From contig JADBYQ010000091.1 of NCBI GenBank assembly GCA_020402945.1, forward strand, positions 1 to 63,556: 63,556 nt of DNA, read 5' to 3'. Each line of letters begins with the position of its first letter. Position 1 is the stretch's first letter. Position numbers and translations under genes: made by a program. The stretch comes from Cytophagales bacterium. GTDB taxonomy: Bacteria; Bacteroidota; Bacteroidia; Cytophagales; Cyclobacteriaceae. Shown here in pieces: positions 15,718 through 24,525 of this stretch. The notes under the pieces are model-generated. The model was not told the DNA's origin. It saw only the letters and a list, made by a program, of their open reading frames with translations, and did no database searches.

Positions 15718-18153
15718 TTATTCGCTTCTAAGGCTTTTGACAGGATTTGCGCGAGCCGCTCGAATGGCCTGATAGCTGATCGTTAGCGACACAATAGCCA
15801 TAACAAGTAAAAAACTCAATACATAAGTCGGCACATCAATAGCTGTATGATAGGTAAAATTGCTAAGCCATTGGTTCAACAAATAGTAGGACAGGGGAGT
15901 GGCTACCACAAAACCAATGAATAAAAGAAGTGCGAAGTCTTTGTATATCAATTGCAAGATAGACGAAATGCTAGCGCCCAACACTTTACGTACACCGATT
16001 TCTTTTACTTTGCGCTGAACGATGAAAAGCACTAGTCCATATACTCCAAGGCATGAGATCAATATTGCAATACCGCTGAATGACTGGATGATGCGACCAA
16101 AGTTTTGAAACACGGCATACTGTTCATTCAATTGCTGATCGAGAAAGGAATATTCAAAAGCTTTTTCGGGGAAAATGGCTAACCATTCTTTTTCTAGTTG
16201 ACCGAGCACGCTCTCAATGTTTTTATTATCGAATTTGATAGAGAGTGTATTGAATTGGTTGGGGTCTATAGAGACAATCAATGCAGATATAGGTGTCGTA
16301 AGTGCAGCAAAGTTGAAATCCTTCACCACGCCAATTACACGACCCTCTTTTCCCTCGCGATTAATCGTTTTTCCAAGTGCTTGCGCTGGGCTATCCCATT
16401 TGAATTCGTTAACGGCCGTTTCGTTGATGATAAAAGCTTCTTTCGGATCTGTTGCAAAATCGCGACTGAAGCTTCTACCCGCAACTAGCTCCATTCCATA
16501 GGCTGATAGAAAGTCATAATCGGCAGAAACGTTTGCGCAGAAAAGATTATCTTCCTTCGTAAAACCTTCTGGAATGATTCCTCGGTAGACAGCTCCCACA
16601 CCAGGAGCGCCCGATGATAAAGTCGTATGAACAATTCCAGATTGGGCTTCAATCGCATTGCGAAAACTCTGTAAACGACTCTTGAATGTAGAATCTGTTT
16701 GTTGGAAAAAGCCATTCAGATTCTGACTGTAAAGCGGGATGCTGATGACTTGTTCTTTTTGAAAACCGAGCGGTCGGCTTTCCAGGTAGTTTAGTTGTTT
16801 CAAAATAAGTATTGAGCCAGATACCAGAGTGCAGGCAATAGTAAGTTGAACAACCACTAATGATTTTCTGAGAAACTGACTACCGACATCCTGAGCTCCA
16901 CTGCCCTTTAGCGCCCCAACCGATTCGAACTGAGTGACAAAGTAAGCAGGGTATCCGCCAGCGAGCAGCGTAATCACAGCTAAGAGAACTAAAGAAACAA
17001 CAACCAATGTACTATCTACCGATTGAAAAAACTGCAGATTTTTTCCTGTCAACTGGTTTAGTATGGGCAATGTCAACTCAAAAGCAAGGTAGCTCATCAA
17101 AAGTGCCACGGAACAGAATAGAAAACTCTCTGCTAAAAACTGACCAATTAATTGGTACTTCATCGACCCCAAAAATTTGCGAATCCCTATTTCTTTAATC
17201 CGCGACAAAGATTGGGCTGTGCTTAGATTAATATAGTTGATACATGCGATGAGCAACGTAAGTAGACCTGCTGCCACGAAAATGTAGAGGTTGGTCATCG
17301 AATTGGTTGGCGTGGGCTCACCTTGCAATGTGCTTTTGAGGTGGATATCTTTAACGGGCATGAGAGCAAATTTTTGCCCTACCTGTACCCGCGGATCGGC
17401 ATACTTTTTTAGAAATGCATCCATTTGATCATTGACACTTTGGTAAGTAGCTCCGTCTTTTAGCAGGACATATGTGTAAGAATGACTTATCACAAAATTC
17501 ATTGCAAAATTCTTGCGTAGAACAGCTTCTGTTTTCTCATCTTCTAGTTCATACATATCATCGAATGGAGCTAGCATGTTGAATCGCAAATGTGAGTTTT
17601 CCGGAAAGTCTTTTACAACACCGATTATCTTAAACGAATGCTTACCCGAGAGCAGTAGAGATTCGCCAACCGGATTCTTGTCACCAAAGTACTTGATTGC
17701 CATTTCCTCGTTAATGAGCAACGTATACTTATCGTGTAAGGCCCTAAAAGCGCTGCCTTTGACAAACTCAATAGAAAATATTTTTAAGAAAGCAGAATCT
17801 ACAAAATAGACATTCGATTCTTCAAAGGCTCTGTCATTTTCCGGAAGTGTGATACTTACATTGCGCGAATAGGCTCTTGCCACTTCCTCTACCTGTGGGA
17901 AAAATTCTTTGAGAGAAGGCGCAATGGGAGGTGGAACACTAGCGATTTCCAATCCGTTTGGAACAGTATATCTGAAACGATACATGCGATCGACCTTTTC
18001 ATGGAACTGATCGAAGCTCATTTCACTTCGCACATAGGCAACAATTAATAGCGCCAAGGTAAGGCCACACGTAAGCCCTATGAAATTGATGATCGAATAG
18101 GTTCTGTGGCCGATAATGTTTCGCCAGGCTGTTTTGAAGAAGTTTTTTAGCAT
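15718..18153 (-). CDS. FtsX/MacB-like ABC permease (paralogue 1)
   Basis: 811 residues from the Met at 18153 (MLKNFFKTAWRNIIGHRTYS). Layout: one N-terminal membrane helix (about 21-43), a periplasmic MacB-type domain, an FtsX domain with RIKEIGIRKFLGS, a second periplasmic domain, a second FtsX domain with KVKEIGVRKVLGAS, and the tail NPVKSLRSE shared with the neighbouring paralogues. Such permeases use a separate ATPase and mechanically transmit force or expel substrates from the periplasm; no ATPase gene is adjacent. It starts 90 bases downstream of paralogue 2 on the same strand and is probably read from the same promoter. Confidence 0.9.
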   Translation of the reverse strand: MLKNFFKTAWRNIIGHRTYSIINFIGLTCGLTLALLIVAYVRSEMSFDQFHEKVDRMYRFRYTVPNGLEIASVPPPIAPSLKEFFPQVEEVARAYSRNVSITLPENDRAFEESNVYFVDSAFLKIFSIEFVKGSAFRALHDKYTLLINEEMAIKYFGDKNPVGESLLLSGKHSFKIIGVVKDFPENSHLRFNMLAPFDDMYELEDEKTEAVLRKNFAMNFVISHSYTYVLLKDGATYQSVNDQMDAFLKKYADPRVQVGQKFALMPVKDIHLKSTLQGEPTPTNSMTNLYIFVAAGLLTLLIACINYINLSTAQSLSRIKEIGIRKFLGSMKYQLIGQFLAESFLFCSVALLMSYLAFELTLPILNQLTGKNLQFFQSVDSTLVVVSLVLLAVITLLAGGYPAYFVTQFESVGALKGSGAQDVGSQFLRKSLVVVQLTIACTLVSGSILILKQLNYLESRPLGFQKEQVISIPLYSQNLNGFFQQTDSTFKSRLQSFRNAIEAQSGIVHTTLSSGAPGVGAVYRGIIPEGFTKEDNLFCANVSADYDFLSAYGMELVAGRSFSRDFATDPKEAFIINETAVNEFKWDSPAQALGKTINREGKEGRVIGVVKDFNFAALTTPISALIVSIDPNQFNTLSIKFDNKNIESVLGQLEKEWLAIFPEKAFEYSFLDQQLNEQYAVFQNFGRIIQSFSGIAILISCLGVYGLVLFIVQRKVKEIGVRKVLGASISSILQLIYKDFALLLFIGFVVATPLSYYLLNQWLSNFTYHTAIDVPTYVLSFLLVMAIVSLTISYQAIRAARANPVKSLRSE

Positions 18154-18167
18154 GGTAAAATGGTTAT

Positions 18168-18240
18168 TGGTTGATCGTTCTTGGTTAATCGTTGCGGGGT
18201 TTTTGTTACTAACATCCACTAGCGAGCAACCAACAACGAT
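18168..18240. repeat. Imperfect hairpin with tandem-repeat arm (TTGGTTnATCGTT)
   Basis: The left arm holds two tandem copies, TTGGTTGATCGTTC and TTGGTTAATCGTTG. ATCGTTCTTGGTT (18174-18186) pairs with AACCAACAACGAT (18228-18240), 12 of 13 bases. It sits just past the stop codon (18244) of paralogue 2. Confidence 0.65.
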
Positions 18241-18243
18241 TTG

Positions 18244-20688
18244 TTATTCACTTCTTAGACTTTCCACGGGATTGCTAATCGCTGCCTTGATTGCTTGAAA
18301 ACTCACTGTTACAATAGCAATTGTTATTGCCATCATTCCAGAAAATCCAAAAATCCACCAACTGATATTTACGCGAAAGGCATACCCCTGCAACCATTGA
18401 TTGATACCATACCATGCCAGAGGAGTTGCGATGATCATGGCAATTAGTACAAGTAAGAGAAAATCTTTTGAAAGGAGTACAACGATTTTATTGACCGATG
18501 CTCCTAAAACTTTTCGGATTCCAATTTCTTTTGTCCTTGCTTGAGCTGAGAAAGTGGCAAGTCCCCACAAGCCTAAACATGAAATGAGCATGGCCAAGCC
18601 TGAGAAAACTTTGAATAGTGCAAAAAGTCTTTCTTCCGCTTTATAAAAACTATCAATTTGCTCATCCAGGAATTTGTATGAAAAAATTCCTTCCGGGTAA
18701 GCTGATTTCCAAGCGGCCTCTATAGCTGCTATGGTTTCTGGGACATTGCTATTGGCTTCAATTTTAATACCTGCTTGCTCATAGTCTCTTGCATTAGGCG
18801 TTATCAATGCTGGTTTTATCACTTCTTGCAAAGGTCCTGTGTTGAAGTCACTCACTACCCCTACTATCTCAACATTACCGCTGTTCCATCCAATCCAGAT
18901 CCGCTCGCCAATGGCCGCCTCGTTTGATTTGAATTCGAGCTCATGAATCAACTTTTCGTTGACAACGGCTTTCATGATTTGTTCTTTTTCTGGTACCGAT
19001 CGCGCTACATAATTGGTATCTGAGGCTTCTAAGTATCTTCCTGCTAATAGTTGGAAGTCGTATATTTTGCAAAAGCGATCGTCACCAAAAATAAGCGTCA
19101 CTTCTTTTCTAGAAGGATCTTGTCTGCCCGTACGATTCATGATGGTGCCCCAGTGACCTTGACTGCTGGGAGTAGATGTAGCAAACGAAACATCTTTTAT
19201 TTGCTTAATTTTTTCTAATTCATCCTTAAAGAGGTCGTGTTTGTTGCTACGTGGCTGTATCTCAACATTGATAATATTGTCTTTGCTAAAACCTAGATTC
19301 TTGCTTCGCAAGAAATTCACTTGCTGGGAAATTAAGAGCACCACCATCAATAAACCAATTGAAATACTAAATTGTGCTACCACTAATCCTTTGCGCAACC
19401 AAGTCGAGCTATGATCGCCCGAGGTAGTAGATCCAGCTTTTAGCGTGAGCGATGGATTGAATTTAGAAATTACCCAAGCTGGATAAATCCCAGCCGTCAA
19501 TCCGATGAAGATAGCAGCGGCTAGAATAAAGAGCAGTAGCATGGGTGACTGGATAATATCGAACGGAATATTCTTTTCCAAAAGGGTATTAATACTTGGC
19601 ATTACTAATTGAGCAGAAGCAATGGCAAAAATTCCTGATATAAATGTTAGTATCCAGGCCTCTGATAAAAATTGAGCAATAAGATTGAACCTTCCTGCGC
19701 CTACGGATTTGCGTACGCCCACTTCTTTCGCTCTTGTCAAAGCTTGCGCTGTAGATAAGTTTATGAAGTTAATACAGGCCAGTACTAAAACGGTTATACC
19801 GATGATGCCAAAAAACCATAACCAACTTGGTGAGACTGCTAGTACCCAATTCCCCCCACCGGCAAGCGAGCTGTTAAAATGGACTTCGCTCAGCGACTGA
19901 ATTTCAAGATCGCTCGAGAAATCCGGCAAATCCTCTTTTGGGTTGATGTGTTTATCAACGAGCGATTTAAGTTGGGCTTGGATAATTTTTAGATCTGCAT
20001 TTTCAGGAACAACAATCAATGTTTCGGTTCCTGAGACGTACGTCCATCCATCTAAGTTAGGTTGTAAAAACTTTTCTGAGTAAGAATAGGAAACCAGCAT
20101 AGAAGCTGGAAGGTGAGTATTGGCAGGAAAATCTTTGATGAGAGCTCCGACAGTAAATTCAAATTTATCGCCAACAGTAAAACTTAATGTTTTCCCGATG
20201 GGGTCTTCATTGCCAAAGAGTTTTTTGGCGGTGGATTCAGTTAGCGCAGCTTGGTAGGGGGTGCGAAGGGTTTTGTACAAATCTCCTTTCACGGTTTCCA
20301 CTTTAAAGATTTCGATGAACTCTGGCTCCACGGCCATGATGCGCTCCGCAATAAATTTCTTTTGTGGGCTTACCTCCACAATTTTGGTGTAAACGGGGTG
20401 CGCAAAACTCACGTGTTCAAGCCCAGTAACTTCTGTACGAATGGCGTTTGCTAATGGAAAAGGAGTTGAAAAGTGATAGTCGGATTTGCCATTCTGTGTC
20501 CATTTAGAAATTACCCGATAAGTTCGATCCGATTTTTCATGATATGCATCGAAACTCAACTCGTAGCGAATGAACAACGCGATTACTAAACAAACACTCA
20601 AGCCAAGGGTAAGTCCGATGATGTGCAGAGAAGTGTTTAATTTTTGACGACTTAAGTGACGGAAGACAATTTTTAGGTTGTTGAGCAT
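18244..20688 (-). CDS. FtsX/MacB-like ABC permease (paralogue 2)
   Basis: 814 residues from the Met at 20688 (MLNNLKIVFRHLSRQKLNTS). Same two-FtsX-domain layout as its neighbours, with signature loops RAKEVGVRKSVGAG and RTKEIGIRKVLGAS and the tail NPVESLRSE. Four membrane helices per FtsX pair are visible as hydrophobic blocks near residues 285-420 and 680-800. A sigma54-like promoter and an upstream palindrome lie in the 197 bases before the start, making this the first gene of its unit. The transported or sensed substrate is unknown. Confidence 0.9.
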   Translation of the reverse strand: MLNNLKIVFRHLSRQKLNTSLHIIGLTLGLSVCLVIALFIRYELSFDAYHEKSDRTYRVISKWTQNGKSDYHFSTPFPLANAIRTEVTGLEHVSFAHPVYTKIVEVSPQKKFIAERIMAVEPEFIEIFKVETVKGDLYKTLRTPYQAALTESTAKKLFGNEDPIGKTLSFTVGDKFEFTVGALIKDFPANTHLPASMLVSYSYSEKFLQPNLDGWTYVSGTETLIVVPENADLKIIQAQLKSLVDKHINPKEDLPDFSSDLEIQSLSEVHFNSSLAGGGNWVLAVSPSWLWFFGIIGITVLVLACINFINLSTAQALTRAKEVGVRKSVGAGRFNLIAQFLSEAWILTFISGIFAIASAQLVMPSINTLLEKNIPFDIIQSPMLLLFILAAAIFIGLTAGIYPAWVISKFNPSLTLKAGSTTSGDHSSTWLRKGLVVAQFSISIGLLMVVLLISQQVNFLRSKNLGFSKDNIINVEIQPRSNKHDLFKDELEKIKQIKDVSFATSTPSSQGHWGTIMNRTGRQDPSRKEVTLIFGDDRFCKIYDFQLLAGRYLEASDTNYVARSVPEKEQIMKAVVNEKLIHELEFKSNEAAIGERIWIGWNSGNVEIVGVVSDFNTGPLQEVIKPALITPNARDYEQAGIKIEANSNVPETIAAIEAAWKSAYPEGIFSYKFLDEQIDSFYKAEERLFALFKVFSGLAMLISCLGLWGLATFSAQARTKEIGIRKVLGASVNKIVVLLSKDFLLLVLIAMIIATPLAWYGINQWLQGYAFRVNISWWIFGFSGMMAITIAIVTVSFQAIKAAISNPVESLRSE

Positions 20689-20765
20689 ATTGTGTTTCGA
20701 ATGATGCCTCAAGGCTTTTTTAGAGAACAGCTTAAATAAAAAATACCGATTAAAGTGGGTTGCTA

Positions 20766-20781
20766 CCCAACAACAATGCCA
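20766..20781 (-). promoter_or_regulatory. Sigma54-like -24/-12 element before paralogue 2
   Basis: On the minus strand TGGCATTGTTGTTGGG aligns with the sigma54 consensus TGGCAC-N5-TTGC, with GG-N10-GG in place of GG-N10-GC. It lies about 79 bases before the ATG. The same arrangement precedes the permease gene ending at 28590. Confidence 0.5.
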
Positions 20782-20834
20782 CCTAATTAATCCTTTGTTT
20801 TTGAGCTAAAATCAACATTTTAGACTAATTGCAA

Positions 20835-20870
20835 CGTCCGAAACAAGGCAATAACGTCCGTAATCGGACG
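20835..20870. promoter_or_regulatory. Palindromic operator/enhancer CGTCCG-TAAT-CGGACG
   Basis: A perfect 16-base palindrome at 20855-20870, with an extra half-site CGTCCG at 20835-20840. It lies 74 bases upstream of the sigma54-like element. Its core on the minus strand, CCGATTACGGACG, recurs at 31069-31084 in the equivalent position of another permease gene. Confidence 0.6.
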
Positions 20871-20885
20871 GATGGTTTTTGGTCG

Positions 20886-22124
20886 TTACTTGCTTAAAGG
20901 AGGACGATATTCGAGCGGCAGAATGTTTGAATACTTCTCGTGCCATGAACGGTACCCCTCCAAAAAAAGACTGCGGACATCCTCGTAATATCCATTCGCA
21001 TAAATGGTCAACGAGTTGCTGAGAAAATGGAAGATGCTTTTTTGTTTCTCGATGTATTTTCTACGCACTACATTTAGGTATTCAATTTCTTCGCGGCTGT
21101 CGAAGACGACTTCGTATTTTCCTTTGATATTCTCAAGCGTCTCTTTGTTTGATCGGACAAACTCTGCGCCACTATAAATCATTTTAGCGATGCTATCAAT
21201 TTCTTTGGGTAAGCTTCGAAGTTTCATATAGTATGAAAGGCTATCTTTTGAGTCACCAGATAGGATAAGTACGTTACTCTTATTTTTATCTCTCAACTGT
21301 TTGATTTTCTTATTCAGCCATTCATCAGGCGGCTTTTCTGGGTTTGTTTTTGTGAAAATTTTCTTAACAACGAATCCGCTTTCTTTTAAAGAAGAATCTC
21401 GCAATGCCCTTGTGAAATGGGTGACAGATCCGTAGTAGGCCTTCTTTCTTTCGCGTTGCCAAATTTTTGCTTGCCGATCCTTGCTCGGTACCAACTCTTC
21501 GAATCGTGGCACTCCAAAGATGTAGACTAAATCGGTTTTGAAGTTGACCTCAAATTGATATAGGTAATAGTAGATCTTGTATCCCAAAGCTAAGTTTTCG
21601 ATTTCAATAGGTTTTTTAGCATGAGCTACAAGGACATCATCTTTTGGATCAAAATAAAGATGAATGTCTTTTGGGTTTAGGATTCTGCACTTTTTTGAGT
21701 TGTGCGTTTCCCCCAAAAAGTGCTTTTTGAAATCCTCAAAGTTCCGTGCCCAGTTCACTGTGTCTTCCCGCACTACAATGGGTCGGAGCTCTTTGGCTTC
21801 TTGCTCGAGCTCTATTGTAAGCTGAATTTTTTCCGTAGAGCCTTTTTTGATTTCAGAGAAATCAACAGCTAGTGAAAAAGGCTTGTAACCGACATAGGAA
21901 GCAATCAGATCATATTTACCAATTGAGATTCCTTCGATGTGAAATGTGCCATCAGCTAGGCTGCTAGTGCCAGTAGTGGTATTGGCAAGGAATACGTTTA
22001 CAAATGGCAGAGGTTCTTTAGTAGTAGCATCAATGACTTTTCCTTTGATCGATTTTTTCTCTGTTTGTGCATTGCCTAACTGAGAAAATAAACTGACGAG
22101 TAGCAAGACGAGAAATCGAGACAT
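20886..22124 (-). CDS. Carboxypeptidase-regulatory-domain protein, secreted
   Basis: 412 residues with a signal peptide (MSRFLVLLLVSLFSQLGNAQ). A CarboxypepD_reg-like beta-sandwich spans about 22-115: IKGKVIDATTKEPLPFVNV, DGTFHIEGI, YDLIASYVGYK. The remaining 300 residues are Lys-rich and not assigned to a family; a related layout occurs in Bacteroidota outer-membrane-associated proteins. No TonB plug or barrel is present. It is 25-40 bases from regulatory sequence serving the next gene, but is itself read from a different promoter upstream of 22124. Confidence 0.8.
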   Translation of the reverse strand: MSRFLVLLLVSLFSQLGNAQTEKKSIKGKVIDATTKEPLPFVNVFLANTTTGTSSLADGTFHIEGISIGKYDLIASYVGYKPFSLAVDFSEIKKGSTEKIQLTIELEQEAKELRPIVVREDTVNWARNFEDFKKHFLGETHNSKKCRILNPKDIHLYFDPKDDVLVAHAKKPIEIENLALGYKIYYYLYQFEVNFKTDLVYIFGVPRFEELVPSKDRQAKIWQRERKKAYYGSVTHFTRALRDSSLKESGFVVKKIFTKTNPEKPPDEWLNKKIKQLRDKNKSNVLILSGDSKDSLSYYMKLRSLPKEIDSIAKMIYSGAEFVRSNKETLENIKGKYEVVFDSREEIEYLNVVRRKYIEKQKSIFHFLSNSLTIYANGYYEDVRSLFLEGYRSWHEKYSNILPLEYRPPLSK

Positions 22125-22192
22125 GCTTTGTTTATGCCAACAAAATTAGAGCGAAATACCTTTCTATCCAAGCCGATAGAATTGAAATGCCG

Positions 22193-23161
22193 TTATCGAT
22201 AATATCTTTCAAAAGAAGTCCGGGTGGTAATTCCCACTGGCCCTTGATAGATTCCACCATCGTTCCCCATATCTTCTACGATTACTTCTAACGTATTGGC
22301 ACCATCTTTTTTTAGCAAACCCATTGGTATACTATATACGCGAAGTTGGTCGAACGATCGACTTTCGCCATAGGGTTGTCCATCATACGTTTTTCCAATT
22401 TGTTTGCCATTTAGGTAAGCTCTATCGAAGTCGTCAATTTTTCCAAGCAAAAGAACTAACTCTTCGTCACTTGCGATGGACTTCACATCAAGTGTAAATG
22501 TTTTTTTGTACCATGCGAACCCATCGTATCTTGCATATCCTTGATGCTCCCAATTCGAAGGAACCATTATTTTTTTCCATTCACTGTCATCTTTTATCGG
22601 TTGCCAGTCTCTACTAGTGGTGAAAGACCACAAACCTTGCAGGTCAACTAGCATTCTACTTTTTGGAGATCGATAGATACCCAATTTTCCATCAATGACG
22701 CCACCACCCTGCGTAACATCATATACCCGAATAGCGATGCTGTTCTGGCCTTTGAAGTTGATCAGTTCGTTGGGCAGTGTATATTTTCTTTCGGTATTAT
22801 AGGCGGTTTTAAATTTGGGAGGCATCGAACCGGAAAGCCCTACTAAAACACCGTTTACATAGACTTCATCACAATCATCGATAAAACCTAAGTTGAGGTA
22901 ATAGTTTTCCTCTTTTACCAATTTACTACCGTCAAAGCTTTTACGGTACCACGCAAATCCATCGTAGCCATTGAAGCCTTCGTCTTCCCAATGGGCAGGC
23001 ACGCGAATTGTCTCCCATCCTCCGTCTTGATAATCAGTCGCAGACCACCCAGGGCGATCACCGATATGAAATTTCCAATCTCCATTTAAACTGATTATTT
23101 GCGAAAAGATAGAGTCAATTGGAAGAACAAAGAGAAGGAATAAGAAAATACCTGTTTTCAA
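22193..23161 (-). CDS. Secreted protein with two GH2-like sugar-binding (jelly-roll) domains
   Basis: 322 residues if translation starts at TTG 23161, which gives a clean signal peptide (KTGIFLFLLFVLPIDSIFS); no ATG precedes the domain. Open frame continues to 23227. Two tandem beta-galactosidase-type N-terminal jelly rolls are recognisable as internal repeats: SLNGDWKFHIGD / DLQGLWSFTTSR, VPAHWEDEGFNGYDGFAWYRK / VPSNWEHQGYARYDGFAWYKK (each here shown in part), and matching DDCDEVYVNG / DDFDRAYLNG. The GH2 Ig-like and TIM-barrel catalytic domains are absent, so it is likely a carbohydrate-binding protein rather than an enzyme. Ligand unknown. Confidence 0.75.
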   Translation of the reverse strand: MKTGIFLFLLFVLPIDSIFSQIISLNGDWKFHIGDRPGWSATDYQDGGWETIRVPAHWEDEGFNGYDGFAWYRKSFDGSKLVKEENYYLNLGFIDDCDEVYVNGVLVGLSGSMPPKFKTAYNTERKYTLPNELINFKGQNSIAIRVYDVTQGGGVIDGKLGIYRSPKSRMLVDLQGLWSFTTSRDWQPIKDDSEWKKIMVPSNWEHQGYARYDGFAWYKKTFTLDVKSIASDEELVLLLGKIDDFDRAYLNGKQIGKTYDGQPYGESRSFDQLRVYSIPMGLLKKDGANTLEVIVEDMGNDGGIYQGPVGITTRTSFERYYR

Positions 23162-23255
23162 AGGAAGTAAAGTTTTTCGGTGGTGTAAAATTACAAATGT
23201 TTGAGTAAAGGTGAGTAGCCTGACCAAAAGCTACATCACCTTTCTCAAACGAACC

Positions 23256-23660
23256 CTAATTCATCGCAACTATTGGATTGGTGTAAGTTGTCTTTTCAAG
23301 TTGCGCTGACCACTTACCATTTTGTGATTTCATTCTGTAGGTAACGGATAGAGCTGAGTTACTGATTTCTACCCAAAATGGTTTGCCGTCCATTTGTTCC
23401 ACATTATATTTTTTCGAAAACCCACCTTCGAAGTCTTTCGAAGAGATTTTGTCTGTTTTAAGTACTTCTTCGCGATTGCTGAACTTTACGTTTACCGCTT
23501 CCGCTGAGTTGTAGGCGTAAATAACTTTGATAACGTCCTTTTGAGTAGTCGGAATGATTTTAACAGAAGGATCCTGTTGATCCTGTGCTTGCGCATTTCT
23601 CAATGTCATGACGCTAACGGCTGCCACAATAACCCCTGCAATGATGATTTTTGTTTTCAT
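23256..23660 (-). CDS. Small secreted protein of unknown function
   Basis: 134 residues from the Met at 23660; a 13-codon upstream extension is less likely because the Met at 23660 begins a signal peptide (MKTKIIIAGVIVAAVSVMTL, cleaved near AQA). The mature ~105 residues alternate hydrophobic and polar residues as in a beta-sandwich (VIKVIYAYNSAEAVNVKF, SVTYRMKSQNGKW). I do not recognise the family. Direct repeats that look like an OmpR-type binding site lie 83-108 bases upstream, and an OmpR/kinase pair is the next gene pair, so it is the best candidate target of that system. Confidence 0.7.
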   Translation of the reverse strand: MKTKIIIAGVIVAAVSVMTLRNAQAQDQQDPSVKIIPTTQKDVIKVIYAYNSAEAVNVKFSNREEVLKTDKISSKDFEGGFSKKYNVEQMDGKPFWVEISNSALSVTYRMKSQNGKWSAQLEKTTYTNPIVAMN

Positions 23661-23742
23661 ACTATTATTTGTTTTAGTGTTTTGTATAATTTGATTCACA
23701 CTACAAATAACGGGAGGTCAACGGGCGAAGATGTTACCGGGC

Positions 23743-23768
23743 AGTAAACGATTGTAACAAGATGTAAC
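23743..23768 (-). promoter_or_regulatory. Three direct repeats at 10-base spacing, probable response-regulator site
   Basis: On the plus strand AGTAAA (23743), TGTAAC (23753) and TGTAAC (23763) are spaced exactly 10 bases apart, equal to GTTACA...GTTACA...TTTACT on the minus strand. One helical turn between tandem half-sites is typical of OmpR/PhoB regulators. The gene starting at 23660 is the nearest downstream start. Confidence 0.5.
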
Positions 23769-23784
23769 TGTTGGTTGATGGGAA

Positions 23785-23840
23785 ATAGTCCATAGTCAAT
23801 CGCCCGCTAGCCATCGACAATGGACTATCGTCTATGGACT
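23785..23840. repeat. Imperfect hairpin (AGTCCATAG-type) at the end of the response regulator gene
   Basis: ATAGTCCATAGTCAATCG pairs imperfectly with ATCGTCTATGGACT; further ATGGACTAT copies lie in the right arm. The right arm runs into the stop codon of the regulator gene. Confidence 0.6.
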
Positions 23841-24522
23841 AAATGACGAGCTTATATCCGGTGCCGTGCACTGTTAAGATTACTCTTGGTTGGTTTGGAT
23901 TGAGTTCTACTTTCTGGCGAAGGCGGACCACAAAATTATCAACGGTTCGGGTGGTGGGTTGTTCATCGTAACCCCATACTTTTTCTAATAAATCATAACG
24001 ACTTACTACTTGGTTTTTATGTTGATGTAGGTAGGATAAGATTTCAAACTCTTTATGTGATAGTTTTATTTCGATTTGATTCTCAGTAGCATGGAAGGAT
24101 TCAAAATCGATATTGAGCCTTCCGATGGTAGTTCTGGCAGAATCTTTTATAGGCTGAAGTTGACTACGTCTCAAAATCGCTTTTACCCGTGCCAATAACT
24201 CACGAACACTAAATGGCTTAGTGATATAGTCATCGGCACCAAACTCCAGACCCAAAATTTTATCGATTTCTTCTCCGCGTGCAGTCAATAGAACGATAGG
24301 CGTGCTGATGCCTGCTGATCGAGCCGCTTTGCAAACGTCAAAGCCGGAGAGTTTAGGCAACATCACATCCAATAAAACCAGATCGAACGAATTTGTTTTA
24401 ATTTTAGATAAGCCCTCTTCGCCATCGCTTGCTGTCTCAACCAAATATCCTTCTAGTTCCATGTTGTCTTTTAGTCCGAGTTGCATGGAAGGTTCATCTT
24501 CGATGATTAATAGTTTTGCCAT
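23839..24522 (-). CDS. OmpR/PhoB-family response regulator
   Basis: 227 residues. Receiver domain 1-120 with acidic E8-D9, phospho-acceptor D52 in LVLLDVMLP, a conserved Thr (LLTARGEE) and Lys (YITKPFSVREL). A winged-helix DNA-binding domain occupies about 130-227, with SHKEFEILSYL, LLEKVWGYDE and the C-terminal hairpin VHGTGYKL. It starts three bases after the kinase stop codon, so the two are one operon. It should bind tandem repeats; a candidate site lies at 23743-23768. Confidence 0.95.
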   Translation of the reverse strand: MAKLLIIEDEPSMQLGLKDNMELEGYLVETASDGEEGLSKIKTNSFDLVLLDVMLPKLSGFDVCKAARSAGISTPIVLLTARGEEIDKILGLEFGADDYITKPFSVRELLARVKAILRRSQLQPIKDSARTTIGRLNIDFESFHATENQIEIKLSHKEFEILSYLHQHKNQVVSRYDLLEKVWGYDEQPTTRTVDNFVVRLRQKVELNPNQPRVILTVHGTGYKLVI

Positions 24523-24525
24523 TTT

